Below are positions 45,054-55,552 of a DNA stretch of 64,000 bases, in pieces (the first letter of the stretch is position 1; the number at the start of each line of letters is the position of its first letter). Below the pieces are notes generated by a model. The model searched no databases. It worked only from the letters and a program-made list of their open reading frames with translations, and was not told the DNA's origin. The position numbers and the translations under genes are program-made. Origin of the DNA: Paracoccaceae bacterium (lineage in GTDB: Bacteria > Pseudomonadota > Alphaproteobacteria > Rhodobacterales > Rhodobacteraceae); contig JAIXZY010000039.1 of assembly GCA_027489355.1 (NCBI GenBank), positions 124,001 through 188,000 of the forward strand, given 5' to 3'.

Positions 45054-47195
45054 ATGGCGCGCCTTCTGACCCTGTTCGCGATCCTGCTGACGCTTGCCCT
45101 GCCCGCCCACGCGCAGGATCAGGCGACGCTGGTCTCGGACAGCCTGCAGATCACCGGCGACACGCGCCTGATCGCGGACGGCAATGTCGAGGTCTTCTTC
45201 AAGGGCCGCCGTCTGAAGGCCAGCCGCATCGTCTTTGACCAAGCGACCGACCGGCTGGAGATCACCGGGCCCATCGTCCTGACCGAGGAGTCCGGGCAAA
45301 CCCTGATTCTGGCCAGCCAGGCCGATCTGGCCGCCGACCTTTCCGAGGGTATTCTGACCAGCGCGCGGCTGGTGCTGAACCAGCAGTTGCAACTGGCCGC
45401 CAGCCAGATGATGCGCGTCTCGGATCGCTATACCGCGCTGCAGACGGTCACCGCGTCGTCCTGCAAGGTCTGCAAGGGCGATCCGACCCCGCTGTGGGAA
45501 ATCCGTGCCCGACGCGTCGTCCACGATGAAGTCGAGCGGCAGATCTACTTCGACCACGCGCAGTTCCGCCTGGCGGGGGTGCCGCTGCTTTACATTCCGC
45601 GCCTGCGGATGCCCGACCCGACGCTGAAGCGCGCCACCGGCTTCCTGATGCCGTCGATCCGCACCACCTCGGACCTTGGGACCGGGATCAAGGTGCCCTA
45701 CTTCATCGTGCTGGGAAAATCCGCCGACCTGACGCTGACGCCCTACATTGCTGCACGCAACAGCCAGACGCTGGGCCTGCGCTATCGCCAGGCCTTTGCC
45801 ACCGGCCTGATCACCCTGGACGGGTCGGTCAGCCGCGACGAGCTTCGTCCGGGCGAGACGCGGGGCTATCTGCGCGCGCAAGGGTCCTTCACCCTGCCCG
45901 AACGCTTCCTCCTCAGCTTCGACGGCCAGACGGTCACCGATCCGGCCTATATGCTGGACTATGGCCTGGGCAATGCCGACCGGCTGGACAGCCGCGTCGA
46001 AGTGAGCCGCACGCGGCGGAACGAACATATCTCGGCCCGGATCATCAGCTTCCAGACCCTGCGCGACGACGAGGACAACACCACGATCCCGACCGTGGTG
46101 GCCGACCTGACCTTCCACCGCCGCTTCTCGCTGGGGCCGTTGGGCGGCGAGGGCGGGCTGCGGCTGCAGACGCACAACCACTATCGCAGCTCGACCAGCC
46201 CGCTGGACGGAGCGGACAGCGACGACATTGCCGATGGCCGCGACGTTGGCCGCATCTCGGCCCGGATCGACTGGCGGCGCAGCTTCTTCCTGCCGCTGGG
46301 GATCGAGGGCACGGTGCTCGGCGAAGTCACGGCGGACGCCTATTCCATCTCGGATGACGCGGTTTACGCGGGCAGCACCTCGCGCACGCATGGCACGGCC
46401 GGAGTCGAGCTGCGCTGGCCCTGGACCAAGACCGAAGCGGGTGGCGCGGTGCAGGTGATCGAGCCGGTGGTGCAGCTGCTGTATTCCTCATCGGATGCCG
46501 AGACCTTGCCGAACGAGGATTCTGTTCTGGTCGAGTTCGACGAGGGCAACCTGTTCGCGCTGGACCGTTTTCCCGGTTCGGACGCGGTAGAGCGCGGGCC
46601 GCGCGCGAATATCGGGATCAGCTGGACGCGGTTCGACCCGCAAGGCTGGTCGATGGGCGTGACGCTGGGCCGGGTGTTCCGCGAGGCGGATCTGGGCCAG
46701 TTCGGCCCCGGCTCGGGTCTGGCCGGGTCCAGCTCGGACTGGCTGGCGGGGGCGACCTTCACCCTGTCCGACAGCCTGGCGCTGAGCGGACGGATGGTGC
46801 TGGACGACGACCTGAGCCTGACCAAGGCCGAGGCGCGCGTCACGGTCAGCACGCCGAAGACGGCGCTGTCGTCGTCGCTGATCTGGGCGGTGGCCGATCC
46901 GCTGGAAAACCGGCCGGACCCGACGCAGGAGATCACCTTCGACGCGCGGCGCAAGCTGACGCAGAACCTGACGGCCAAGGTTTCGGGACGCTACGATTTC
47001 GTCGGCGACCAGGGCACGCTGGCGGGCCTGGGTCTGGAGTTCCTGAACGAATGCGTGCGGTTTGATGTTTCCCTCTCGCGTCGGTTCACGTCATCCACTA
47101 GTGTAAGCCCGACGACGGATTTCGGTCTGTCGCTGGACCTTGTCGGGTTCGGCGGCGGCGTGACCGGGGGGCCGGCGCGAAGCTGCCGGCAATGA
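45054..47195 (+). CDS. lptD: LPS assembly protein LptD
   Basis: This is a 713-aa outer-membrane barrel inserting LPS into the outer leaflet. Signal peptide ARLLTLFAILLTLALPAHAQ. An OstA/LptA-like jellyroll (about 30-200) is followed by the barrel. Cysteines at 137 and 140 (SSCKVCKG) and at 667 and 711 fit the disulfides that set LptD maturation. GAGGAGGG precedes the ATG. The SurA-like gene follows by 71 nt. Confidence 0.95.
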   Translation: MARLLTLFAILLTLALPAHAQDQATLVSDSLQITGDTRLIADGNVEVFFKGRRLKASRIVFDQATDRLEITGPIVLTEESGQTLILASQADLAADLSEGILTSARLVLNQQLQLAASQMMRVSDRYTALQTVTASSCKVCKGDPTPLWEIRARRVVHDEVERQIYFDHAQFRLAGVPLLYIPRLRMPDPTLKRATGFLMPSIRTTSDLGTGIKVPYFIVLGKSADLTLTPYIAARNSQTLGLRYRQAFATGLITLDGSVSRDELRPGETRGYLRAQGSFTLPERFLLSFDGQTVTDPAYMLDYGLGNADRLDSRVEVSRTRRNEHISARIISFQTLRDDEDNTTIPTVVADLTFHRRFSLGPLGGEGGLRLQTHNHYRSSTSPLDGADSDDIADGRDVGRISARIDWRRSFFLPLGIEGTVLGEVTADAYSISDDAVYAGSTSRTHGTAGVELRWPWTKTEAGGAVQVIEPVVQLLYSSSDAETLPNEDSVLVEFDEGNLFALDRFPGSDAVERGPRANIGISWTRFDPQGWSMGVTLGRVFREADLGQFGPGSGLAGSSSDWLAGATFTLSDSLALSGRMVLDDDLSLTKAEARVTVSTPKTALSSSLIWAVADPLENRPDPTQEITFDARRKLTQNLTAKVSGRYDFVGDQGTLAGLGLEFLNECVRFDVSLSRRFTSSTSVSPTTDFGLSLDLVGFGGGVTGGPARSCRQ

Positions 47196-47266
47196 CGGCC
47201 GACGGTTCGGGCAGGGCAGAACGGCGGGCCGAAGACCCGCGGGAATGAGGAAGAGCGGCGGGAACG

Positions 47267-48481
47267 ATGCGATTTTCGGTTCTGAAACGGCAGGCGGCGG
47301 CGGCGACACTTGGCCTTGCGCTGGCGGTCCCGGCACTTGTGGCTCCGGCCCTGGCGCAGGACCTGTTCGCGCCGCGGATGTACATCAACGACCGGGCGAT
47401 CACCGAATACGAAGTGGCGCAGCGGGCGCTGTTCCTGCGGCTTCTGCGCGCCCCCGGCAACCCCGAGGACGAGGCGCTGAAGGCGCTGATCGACGACCGG
47501 CTGCGGCAGAGCGAGGCCGAGCGTCTGGACATAAAGCTGACCGAGAAGGAGCTGACCGACGGCCTGACCGAATTCGCGGCGCGCGCGAACCTGACGACCG
47601 AACAGTTCGTGGCCGAGCTGGGCAAGGCCGGAGTCGCGCCTGAAACCTTCCGCGATTTCGTCTCGGCCGGGCTGCTGTGGCGTCAGGCGGTGCGGGCGAA
47701 ATTCCTGGGCCAGGTACCGATCAGCGAGGCCGACATCGACCGCGCGCTGGAGGCCTCGGCGCGGCCGAAGGCGCTGCAGGTGCTGGCGAGCGAGCTGGTG
47801 ATCCCCGCGCCCGAGGGCCAGGAGGCGGCAGCGATGGCCCAGGCGCAGGAGCTGTCGGACAGCCTGAGCGGCGAAGGTGCCTTCGCGGAAGCGGCGCGAC
47901 GGTACTCGGCCGCACCCACGGCCGGTGCGGGCGGGCGGCTCGACTGGCTGCCGCTGGCGAACCTGCCGCCGGCGATCGGGCAGAAGATCCTGGCGCTGGA
48001 TGCGGGCGAAGTGTCGGACCCGATCTCGGTTCCCGGTGCCGTGGTGCTGTTCCTGCTGCGCGACGTGGCCGAGGATACCACGGCCGAGCCGCTGTCGGTT
48101 TCCGTGGAATGGGTGGAACTTCTGGTCCCCGACGATGCGGCGGAAATTGCGCGCATCCAGGCGGCAGCGGATGATTGCGACATGCTGCAGGCCGAGGCCG
48201 GGGGGCAGACCGACCGGGTCTCGCTGACCAAGGCGGCGATGGGCGAGGTACCGGGCGATGTGGCGCTGGAACTGGCGAAGCTGGACCCGAACGAGACCTC
48301 GGTCGCGCTGACCCGGGGCGGTTTGCGGCGGATGCTGATGCTTTGCGGCCGCGAGGCGGTTCAGGAGCCCGCGCCCACGCGCGAGCAGGTGCGCGAGCAG
48401 GTGATCAACCAGAAGCTTGAAGGTCTGGCCGAGGGCTACATGGAAGAACTCCGCGCCGCCGCCCTTATCCGCGAGCCGTGA
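47267..48481 (+). CDS. surA: Periplasmic chaperone/peptidyl-prolyl isomerase, SurA-like
   Basis: This is a 404-aa protein with a signal sequence ending in APALAQ. The chaperone N-domain (about 35-150) contains INDRAITEYEVAQRALFLRL. One parvulin domain (about 165-260) shows GRLDWLPLANLPPAIGQKIL. A C-terminal helix follows. The two-parvulin layout of E. coli SurA is reduced. Position between lptD and pdxA is the classical surA place. Its stop overlaps the pdxA start (GTGA). Confidence 0.9.
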   Translation: MRFSVLKRQAAAATLGLALAVPALVAPALAQDLFAPRMYINDRAITEYEVAQRALFLRLLRAPGNPEDEALKALIDDRLRQSEAERLDIKLTEKELTDGLTEFAARANLTTEQFVAELGKAGVAPETFRDFVSAGLLWRQAVRAKFLGQVPISEADIDRALEASARPKALQVLASELVIPAPEGQEAAAMAQAQELSDSLSGEGAFAEAARRYSAAPTAGAGGRLDWLPLANLPPAIGQKILALDAGEVSDPISVPGAVVLFLLRDVAEDTTAEPLSVSVEWVELLVPDDAAEIARIQAAADDCDMLQAEAGGQTDRVSLTKAAMGEVPGDVALELAKLDPNETSVALTRGGLRRMLMLCGREAVQEPAPTREQVREQVINQKLEGLAEGYMEELRAAALIREP

Positions 48482-49431
48482 GCGCGCCGGTCCTTCTGAC
48501 CTGCGGCGACCCGTCCGGCATCGGGCCAGAGATCGCGGCAAAGGCCTGGGCCGCGGGCGAACGCTTCGTCTGGATTGGCGATCCGCGTCATCTTCCCGCG
48601 GGCACGGACTGGCGCGAGGTGGCCGAGGGCGAGGTGCCGGGCAACGGGCCGATGGCGGTGCTGCGGCATGACTTCGCGGCCCTTGCGCCTGCGGGTCGCC
48701 CGGAGGCAATGAACGCGGCGGGTGTGGTCGCGGTGATCGAACGGGCGGTGCGGCTGGTTCAGGCGGGGCTTGGCTCGGCGGTCTGCACGGCGCCGATCAA
48801 CAAGAAGGCGCTGAAAGACGGCGCGGGCTTCGCCTTTCCGGGGCATACCGAGTTCCTCGCGCATCTGGCGGGGGTGGACCGCGTGGTGATGATGCTCGCC
48901 TGCCCCGATTTGCGGGTGGTGCCGGCGACGATCCACATCGCGTTGTCCGAAGTGCCGGCCGCGCTGACCGAGGCGCTTCTGGAAGAGACGATCCGCATCA
49001 CCCATGCCGGGCTGGTGCGCGATTTCGGGTTTGCGGCGCCGCGGATCGCGGTGGCGGGGCTGAACCCCCATGCCGGCGAAGGCGGCGCGATGGGCTGGGA
49101 GGAGGAGCGGATGATGCGGCCCCTCCTGGCGCGGCTGCAGGCCGAGGGAATCGCTGTGACGGGACCCTGGCCGGCGGACACGATGTTTCATGCCGCTGCG
49201 CGGAAGGGCTATGACGCCGCAGTCTGCGCCTATCACGACCAGGCGCTGATCCCGATCAAGACCATCGACTTTGCGGGTGGGGTGAACGTCACGTTGGGAC
49301 TGCCCTTCGTGCGGACCTCGCCCGACCACGGCACGGCCTATGACATCGCGGGGCGCGGGATTGCCGATCCGTCAAGCCTGATCGCCGCGCTGCGGATGGC
49401 GCGCGAGATGGTGGCGGCGCGCGAGCTTTGA
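48478..49431 (+). CDS. pdxA: 4-Hydroxythreonine-4-phosphate dehydrogenase
   Basis: This is a 317-aa NAD-dependent enzyme of vitamin B6 synthesis. It has [30 protein letters not shown] with [25 protein letters not shown] and [14 protein letters not shown], which include the metal histidines. It starts with GTG overlapping the surA stop. A GC-rich repeat separates it from rsmA. Confidence 0.96.
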   Translation: MSAPVLLTCGDPSGIGPEIAAKAWAAGERFVWIGDPRHLPAGTDWREVAEGEVPGNGPMAVLRHDFAALAPAGRPEAMNAAGVVAVIERAVRLVQAGLGSAVCTAPINKKALKDGAGFAFPGHTEFLAHLAGVDRVVMMLACPDLRVVPATIHIALSEVPAALTEALLEETIRITHAGLVRDFGFAAPRIAVAGLNPHAGEGGAMGWEEERMMRPLLARLQAEGIAVTGPWPADTMFHAAARKGYDAAVCAYHDQALIPIKTIDFAGGVNVTLGLPFVRTSPDHGTAYDIAGRGIADPSSLIAALRMAREMVAAREL

Positions 49432-49439
49432 CGGGCGGA

Positions 49440-49490
49440 CCGGGGGCCAGCCCCCGGACCCCCGGAGTATTTGGGAAAAGAGCAAGCACT
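49440..49490. repeat. GC-rich hairpin repeat between pdxA and rsmA
   Basis: CCGGGGGC-CA-GCCCCCGG (49440-49457) is an 8-bp stem with a 2-nt loop. It is followed by ACCCCCGGAGTATTTGGGAA and AAGAGCAAG. Sequences of this type recur in Rhodobacterales intergenic regions (from general knowledge of the group). It probably acts as a transcript-processing or attenuating repeat inside the operon. Confidence 0.6.
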
Positions 49491-49501
49491 GGGGCTTTTT
49501 C

Positions 49502-50338
49502 TTGGGAACGATCGACGGCCTGCCCCCCCTGCGCGAGGTGATCCGGGCGCACGAGCTGGTGGCGAAGAAGCAGCTGGGGCAGAACTTCCTGCTGGACCTG
49601 AACCTGACTGCCAAGATCGCGCGGGCGGCGGGGAACTTGTCGGACTGCGATGTGCTGGAGGTCGGGCCGGGGCCGGGCGGGCTGACGCGGGGGCTTCTGG
49701 CCGAGGGCGCGCGGCGGGTGGTGGCGGTCGAGAAGGACGCGCGCGCCCTGCCCGCCCTGGCAGAGATCGCTGCCCATTATCCGGGGCGGCTGGAGGTGCT
49801 GCACGGCGACGCGCTGGAGCTGGACCTCGCGGCGCATCTGACCCCGCCCTTCAAGATCGTGGCGAACCTGCCCTACAACGTCGGCACCGAGCTGCTGATC
49901 CGCTGGCTGACACCGGACGCCTGGCCGCCGCTCTGGTCATCGTTGACGCTGATGTTCCAGAAGGAAGTGGCGGAGAGGATTGTTGCGAAACCGCGAACCG
50001 AGCATTACGGGCGGCTTGCGCTTCTGGCGCAGTATCGCTGCGAGGCCCGGATCGTGATGACCCTGCCGCCCGAGGCCTTCACCCCCGCCCCCAAGGTGCA
50101 TTCGGCGGTGGTGCAGCTGACCGCGCTGCCCCAGCCGAGATTTCCCTGCGACTTCAAGGTCCTGCAACGCATCACGGCGATGGCCTTCAACCAGCGGCGC
50201 AAGATGCTCCGGGCGAGCCTGAAGGGGCTGCGGCCGGACATCGAGGCGGTTCTGGAAAGCGTCGGCATCCCCCCCACCGCCCGGGCTGAGGAGATCGGGT
50301 TGGAGGCCTTCTGCGCCCTGGCCCGGGCAATCGCCTAA
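49502..50338 (+). CDS. rsmA: 16S rRNA A1518/A1519 dimethyltransferase
   Basis: This is a 278-aa KsgA methyltransferase modifying two adenines near the 3' end of 16S r[23 protein letters not shown], the SAM loop [15 protein letters not shown] and catalytic [11 protein letters not shown] are present. The start is a TTG ([14 protein letters not shown]); no ATG fits. It is convergent with the choline-kinase-like gene and the stops share CTAA. Confidence 0.95.
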   Translation: MGTIDGLPPLREVIRAHELVAKKQLGQNFLLDLNLTAKIARAAGNLSDCDVLEVGPGPGGLTRGLLAEGARRVVAVEKDARALPALAEIAAHYPGRLEVLHGDALELDLAAHLTPPFKIVANLPYNVGTELLIRWLTPDAWPPLWSSLTLMFQKEVAERIVAKPRTEHYGRLALLAQYRCEARIVMTLPPEAFTPAPKVHSAVVQLTALPQPRFPCDFKVLQRITAMAFNQRRKMLRASLKGLRPDIEAVLESVGIPPTARAEEIGLEAFCALARAIA

Positions 50339-51213
50339 CGCGACGCCGAGAGCGACTGGCGATAGGTGTCGAGATACTGCGCCGTGTAGGCGTGGTAATC
50401 GAAGTCGAGCTGCGAGTGGATTTCCTGCACCATCGACCACATCGCCTCGCGCAGGGCGGCGGCGGCCTTCATCGCGCGGTAGCGGCGCCAGAGATCGGCG
50501 TCGGGTGGCGCGCCGAAATAGGCTTCGAGCACCCAGGCTTCCTGCGCTTCGCCAAGGCCGCAGTTCGCGGCAAGCCCGCCCAGATCGAAGAGCGGCGAAC
50601 CCCAGCCGGCATAATCCCAGTCGATCAGCCACATCCGCGTGCCATCGTGCAGGAAGTTGCCCGGCAGCAGGTCGTTGTGACCAAAGACCATCTCGATCCG
50701 GCCCACCGCACGCTCCAGCGCCTCGGCTTCCGACAGAAGACCGGGCAGCACGGGGCGGTGGCGTGACCGGGAATCCTGCAGCGTCGCCGCATAGTCGCGC
50801 ACCACCTGGAAGACCCAGAAGGTCAGCGCCGGTCCCCGCAGATGGCGGGGAATGTCGCGATGGGCATGCATCACCAGCGCCAGGGCCTGTTCAAGGAGAT
50901 CCTGGTCGTGCAGATCCTCGGCCGTCATGGTCCGGCCCTGGATGAAGTCGATCACCAACGCGCCGGGTTCATGGTGCAGCACGGCGGGCGAGACCCCCGC
51001 GGCATGGGCGGCACGGCTGGCGGCCAGTTCGTTGAAGCGCATGATCTGGTGGACCGGAATGTCGTCGCCGATCCGCACAACCGCCCGGCGGCTGCCATCG
51101 GTCACCAGAACGTTCAGGTTGGTGATCCCGCCGCCCAGCGGGGTTGCCCGGGCCTCGCCCTGCCAGATCGGCAGCGCCAGCGCCCGCGCCAGGGGGTCCA
51201 GACGATCCTGCAT
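50335..51213 (-). CDS. Choline/ethanolamine kinase-like phosphotransferase
   Basis: This is a 292-aa aminoglycoside/choline kinase fold enzyme. The catalytic loop is [13 protein letters not shown] and the metal site is [32 protein letters not shown] near the N-terminus is the nucleotide loop, as in LicA/ChoK proteins. The ATG at 51213 behind GGGGAGG decides the start. A role in phospholipid head-group supply or salvage is likely but the substrate is not proved. Confidence 0.82.
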   Translation of the reverse strand: MQDRLDPLARALALPIWQGEARATPLGGGITNLNVLVTDGSRRAVVRIGDDIPVHQIMRFNELAASRAAHAAGVSPAVLHHEPGALVIDFIQGRTMTAEDLHDQDLLEQALALVMHAHRDIPRHLRGPALTFWVFQVVRDYAATLQDSRSRHRPVLPGLLSEAEALERAVGRIEMVFGHNDLLPGNFLHDGTRMWLIDWDYAGWGSPLFDLGGLAANCGLGEAQEAWVLEAYFGAPPDADLWRRYRAMKAAAALREAMWSMVQEIHSQLDFDYHAYTAQYLDTYRQSLSASR

Positions 51214-51362
51214 GCCACCTCCCCTTATCCCGGCGATGGGTCGGGGACGCCGCCTGTCAGGGGTTCCGTACGACGCCACCGACACCAGACACGCGGACCG
51301 CTTTCCGTCGGCTGCTGCCCGCGCGCGCAGAATGCGGGCAAGCGCCTGAGCTGTCAAAGCAA

Positions 51363-54300
51363 TTAGGCGTCCGTGGACGGCGCCGGCTGATCGACGCACT
51401 GCCAGAGCGCCTGGCCCAGCATCTCGATCCGGATCGGCTTGGCCACGACGGCCGAGAAGCCGTGGCCGAGATATTCGTTCACCTGGTGGGTCATCACGTT
51501 CGCGGTGACGGCAATGGCGCGGGGCGCGGGCCTGCCCATCTCGCCCGCCATGGCGTTCAGGGCATTCAGCGTGTCCATACCGTCCATGCCGGGCATGGCG
51601 ATGTCCAGAAGCACGGCGTCGAAGCTGTCGCTGCGGAAGCGGTCCAGGGCCTCGGCCCCGTCCGAGACGATCACCGTCTCAACCCCAAGCGCCTGCAACA
51701 TGCTTTGCAGGATGATGCGGTTGGTCGCGTTGTCCTCGGCCGCGAGCACGCGCATCGGCGGGAGACGCAGGGCGGCGGCGCCCGCATCATCGGCGGACCC
51801 TGCGGCCAGGACCGGGACCTTCAGTGAAACCCGGGCAGTGACGCCCTGCCCTTCCACCGACTGCAGGCTGACCGCGCCGCGCATCAGGCGGGCCAGACGG
51901 CGCACGATGGGCAGGCCGAGGCCGGTGCCGACATGGCTGCGGCGCGAGCCGCCCATGCCTTGCGTGAACTCCTCGAAGGCGCGGGAGATCTCGGCGGGTG
52001 ACATGCCGATGCCGGTGTCCTGAACCTCGATGGTGATGCCATCGGCGGCCGAGCAGTCGATGGTGACGCTGACCTGGCCCACGTCCGTGAACTTGAGCGC
52101 GTTGCCGACCAGGTTGTGCAGGATCTGGATCAGCCGCATCTCGTCGCCGAGCCGGATCTCTCCGGGAGTGCCGCCGATGCAGCGGGTGATCAGCCGGACG
52201 CCCTTGTCGCTGGCCGAGACCTGGTGGAGCGCGGCGACGCGGGCCAGAATGTCGGGCAGGCGGATCGGGCGGGGGTCAAGCGCAAGGCGGCCGGCCTCGA
52301 TCTTGGCGAGGTCGAGGATGTCGTTGATGACACCCAGGAGATGTTCGCCGGAATCGCGGATCACCCGGACCATCGCCTGCTCTGCCGGGTCCTGCAGCCG
52401 CGCGGCAAGCACGGTTGCCATGCCGAGCACGCCGTTGAGGGGGGTGCGAATTTCGTGGCTCATCGCGGCGAGGAAGTCGGACTTGGCACGGTTGGCGGTC
52501 TCGGCCGCGGTCATCGCGGCGCGGAGGCGGTCCTGGCTTTGCACTTCGTCGGTGATGTCGGTGAAGGTGCAGACGACAGCGTGATCCGAACCGGGCGCGG
52601 ACAGGCGGGCCGAAGTGACGGCGACGACCCGGCGTTCGCCGGAGGGCCAGGTCAGGTCGTGACGGATCTCGTGCATCCCCGGCTCGCCGGCCAGGGCCCG
52701 GGCGACGGGAAGCCGGTCGGGCGGGATCGGGACGCCGTCCAGGTCGGCCACTGCGGCCGTGCCAAGAAGCGACAGGAGGCAGTTGCCGGGGCTGACCTTG
52801 CAGCCCAGCACGCGTTCGGCAGCGGCATTGGCGAAGACCACGCCGCCACGTTCGTCGACGACGACGATGCCCGAGACCGAGGCCTCCATCACGCGGGCCA
52901 GCGTGTCGCGTTCGCGGGCCAGCGCGGTTTCGAGGGCCTTGGCGGCGCTGATGTCGAGATTGATGCCGTTGGTCCTGACCGGACGGCCGTCCTCGTCCCA
53001 TTCCGCGACCTGGGTGCGGGTCAGCACCCAGACCCAGTGCCCGTCGCGGTGACGCAGGCGCAGTTCCTGCTCGTACTGCCATTCGCCGGAATCGAATGCC
53101 TCACGCTCATGCGCAAGCAGGCTTTCGGCATCGCCCGGGTAAAGCATTCCGAGCCACCGGTCGAGCGAGATCGGGTTCAGCTCGACCGCGCGGTAGCCCA
53201 GAATCTCGGCCCAGCGGTCGCTGACCAGAGTGACACCGGTCCGGATGTCATGTTCCCAGGTGCCGACCTTGGTGCCGTCGATCACCTGGCCAAGCCGCTG
53301 TTCCGCCTCGGACTGGACGGTCACGTCCAGCGTGATGCCAGAGATGCGCCGCGGGCTGCCGTCGGCCCAGCGGGAGGCGACATGGCCGGTGGTGAACAGC
53401 CAGACCCACTTGCCGCTCTGGTGCCGCATCCGGCAGCGCAGGGTGAAGGTCTCGCAGCCGGTCAGGAACAGCTCGCGCTGCGCCTCGGCCACGGCCATCC
53501 GGTCCTCGGGGTGGACCAACTCGATCAGGTCGGCCAGCGCGCGCGAGGAGCCGAGGCCCAGCATGGTTTCCCAACAGTCGTTGATCGTGCTGAAGCCGTG
53601 GTCGCTGTCCCAGTCCCAGACGGCGATGCCGCCGCCCTCGACCACCTGCTGCAATCGGCGGTCAGCCAGGCGGCGGGCAGTGACGTCTTCGTAAAGCCCC
53701 ACCGTCTCGCGCTCGGGCGTGGCGCGTTCGCGGACCCAGATCAGGCGGCCGTCCGCAAGCTGGTCCTCGTTGTCCCAGATTTCGGTCAGCGGCCGGTCCA
53801 GCCGGCGCTGCAGGTTCGCGTCGTCGCGCTCGCCTTCCTCGCCGAACACGCCGCGAGCGATGGCCGCGCGCAGAAGGTCGTCATAGAGCGCGCCTTCCCG
53901 GATCAGATCGGCGATGCGGTCGAAGACCTTGAGATAGGGCGTGTTCCACAGGACCAGCCGGTCCTCGGCGTCGAAGATGGCAAAGCCGTCGTCCAGCGCC
54001 TCGATGGCGGCAAGGAAGCGGGCCTTCGTCGCCTCGAGCGCATCGCGCCCGGCCTGAAGCGCCGCCTCCTTGGCGCGGATTTCCATCACGTTCTCGATCA
54101 GCGACCAGACGAGGCGACGGCCGTTCGGATCGACGCTGACGAAACAGCGGACGACGGCGGGGAAATCCCGGCCGCCCTTGCAGCGGAACGTCGCCTCGAC
54201 CGGGCCATAGGTCTGCGACCCGCGCAGCGCCGACCTTGCGCCCAGGAGCAGCCAGGCCCCGTCATCCGGCAGGATCTGCTGAACCTGAAGGTTGATGCCA

Positions 54301-55370
54301 GCCTGCGGATCAAGGCCGAAGGTGTCCTTGAACGCCCGGTTCACGTCCACGATCTCGCCGGTGTCGTAATCGTTGACCAGGATCGGATGCGGCAGCATCT
54401 CGAAGAAGGCGGTGAACTGCCCTTCTCGGAACGAGGTCATCTCGCTGGAGCGGTCCGAGGCTGCGATGTCGCGGATCACCACGATCAGGTTCGCCGCCCC
54501 TCGCGGCGATGCGGGGTCCAGCCGCGCGACCGAGACTTCGTAACGGTGCGGCGTGACCAGCGTCGGGACCCCGACCCGTCGGGTCAGCGAAACCCCGTCG
54601 CCAGGTGGCGCGGCCAGCACCTCGTCCATCAGCTGCGCCAGCGGCAGCGGCAGGACCTGGGCGACCGGCCGGCCGATCCCCGCGCGGACCAGGCCCGAAA
54701 GCCAGGGCAGCTTGTCGCTGTGGCAGGCCACCACCTCGCCCGACGGAGCGATCTCGATCACCAGGTCGGGAAGCGCGTTCAGCGTCGCGGCCAGATGGCT
54801 GCGCGAGGCGGCCTCGGCCCGCGCTGCCTCGGTGCGCAGAAGCACGGACGAGACCGCCCGACCGATCGACGTCAGCAGGAAGACCACGTCCTCTTGCCAG
54901 CGGCGATCCGCCCGGCAGCAGTCGAAACCGATGACGCCAAGCAGCCGAGCCCCGTCGCAGAGCGGTACCATCAGCGTCGAGTGGACCCCGATCTCGGTCA
55001 GGAACTGCCGCTCGGGCGAGCCCGCAGGCAGGGACTCACGGTCGCGGACGGCGACGATGCGGCCTTCGACGAAGGCCTGGTGCCAGGCCGGCCGCATGAC
55101 CGGCGCGCCAACCTGCATCACCGGCTTGAGCGCCGGCACGCCGGGTGCCACCCATTCGTGGGTGTTGGCATATCCGTTCGTGGGCGTGTAGCTGAAGACA
55201 AAGGTGCGGGCAAAGCCGTAGGCCTCGCCCAGGACCTGCATCACGGCGGAGATTTCGCTGTCGATGGTGTCCGGCGTCACGTCGAGCAGACGGTTCATCA
55301 GCTCGACCACGCGGAGCTCTACCCGCGCAGGTTGTGCAGTCCCGGTGTCAGGCTGACCTGCGTGTCTCAT
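51363..55370 (-). CDS. Multi-PAS hybrid histidine kinase with GAF domain
   Basis: This is a 1335-aa soluble sensor. A GAF domain (about 35-175) comes first, followed by about six PAS/PAC units to residue 945. The HisKA domain has His972 in FLAAMSHEIRTPLNG. The ATPase has GTGLGLPIV. The C-terminal receiver has phospho-acceptor Asp1256 in VLLDIAMPGMDGMD. No transmembrane segment is seen, so the signal is cytoplasmic. The ATG at 55370 behind GAGG is preferred over a TTG at 55385. No response-regulator gene adjoins, so phosphate probably passes to an Hpt protein elsewhere. Confidence 0.93.
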   Translation of the reverse strand: MRHAGQPDTGTAQPARVELRVVELMNRLLDVTPDTIDSEISAVMQVLGEAYGFARTFVFSYTPTNGYANTHEWVAPGVPALKPVMQVGAPVMRPAWHQAFVEGRIVAVRDRESLPAGSPERQFLTEIGVHSTLMVPLCDGARLLGVIGFDCCRADRRWQEDVVFLLTSIGRAVSSVLLRTEAARAEAASRSHLAATLNALPDLVIEIAPSGEVVACHSDKLPWLSGLVRAGIGRPVAQVLPLPLAQLMDEVLAAPPGDGVSLTRRVGVPTLVTPHRYEVSVARLDPASPRGAANLIVVIRDIAASDRSSEMTSFREGQFTAFFEMLPHPILVNDYDTGEIVDVNRAFKDTFGLDPQAGINLQVQQILPDDGAWLLLGARSALRGSQTYGPVEATFRCKGGRDFPAVVRCFVSVDPNGRRLVWSLIENVMEIRAKEAALQAGRDALEATKARFLAAIEALDDGFAIFDAEDRLVLWNTPYLKVFDRIADLIREGALYDDLLRAAIARGVFGEEGERDDANLQRRLDRPLTEIWDNEDQLADGRLIWVRERATPERETVGLYEDVTARRLADRRLQQVVEGGGIAVWDWDSDHGFSTINDCWETMLGLGSSRALADLIELVHPEDRMAVAEAQRELFLTGCETFTLRCRMRHQSGKWVWLFTTGHVASRWADGSPRRISGITLDVTVQSEAEQRLGQVIDGTKVGTWEHDIRTGVTLVSDRWAEILGYRAVELNPISLDRWLGMLYPGDAESLLAHEREAFDSGEWQYEQELRLRHRDGHWVWVLTRTQVAEWDEDGRPVRTNGINLDISAAKALETALARERDTLARVMEASVSGIVVVDERGGVVFANAAAERVLGCKVSPGNCLLSLLGTAAVADLDGVPIPPDRLPVARALAGEPGMHEIRHDLTWPSGERRVVAVTSARLSAPGSDHAVVCTFTDITDEVQSQDRLRAAMTAAETANRAKSDFLAAMSHEIRTPLNGVLGMATVLAARLQDPAEQAMVRVIRDSGEHLLGVINDILDLAKIEAGRLALDPRPIRLPDILARVAALHQVSASDKGVRLITRCIGGTPGEIRLGDEMRLIQILHNLVGNALKFTDVGQVSVTIDCSAADGITIEVQDTGIGMSPAEISRAFEEFTQGMGGSRRSHVGTGLGLPIVRRLARLMRGAVSLQSVEGQGVTARVSLKVPVLAAGSADDAGAAALRLPPMRVLAAEDNATNRIILQSMLQALGVETVIVSDGAEALDRFRSDSFDAVLLDIAMPGMDGMDTLNALNAMAGEMGRPAPRAIAVTANVMTHQVNEYLGHGFSAVVAKPIRIEMLGQALWQCVDQPAPSTDA

Positions 55371-55552
55371 CCGACCTCGATCCAATGCGGCGAATTATCC
55401 GCGAGAAGCCGCGTTGCCGCAACCCCGCTTGTCCGCTACGGGATGCACGGCAGCAACGACGCACAACCGGAAGTTTTTCGCCTCAGGTGCGGACGGCCGC
55501 AGCAGGGGATGAAAACGGCTTTCACCACACATGCCGCACCGCAGAAACACCC

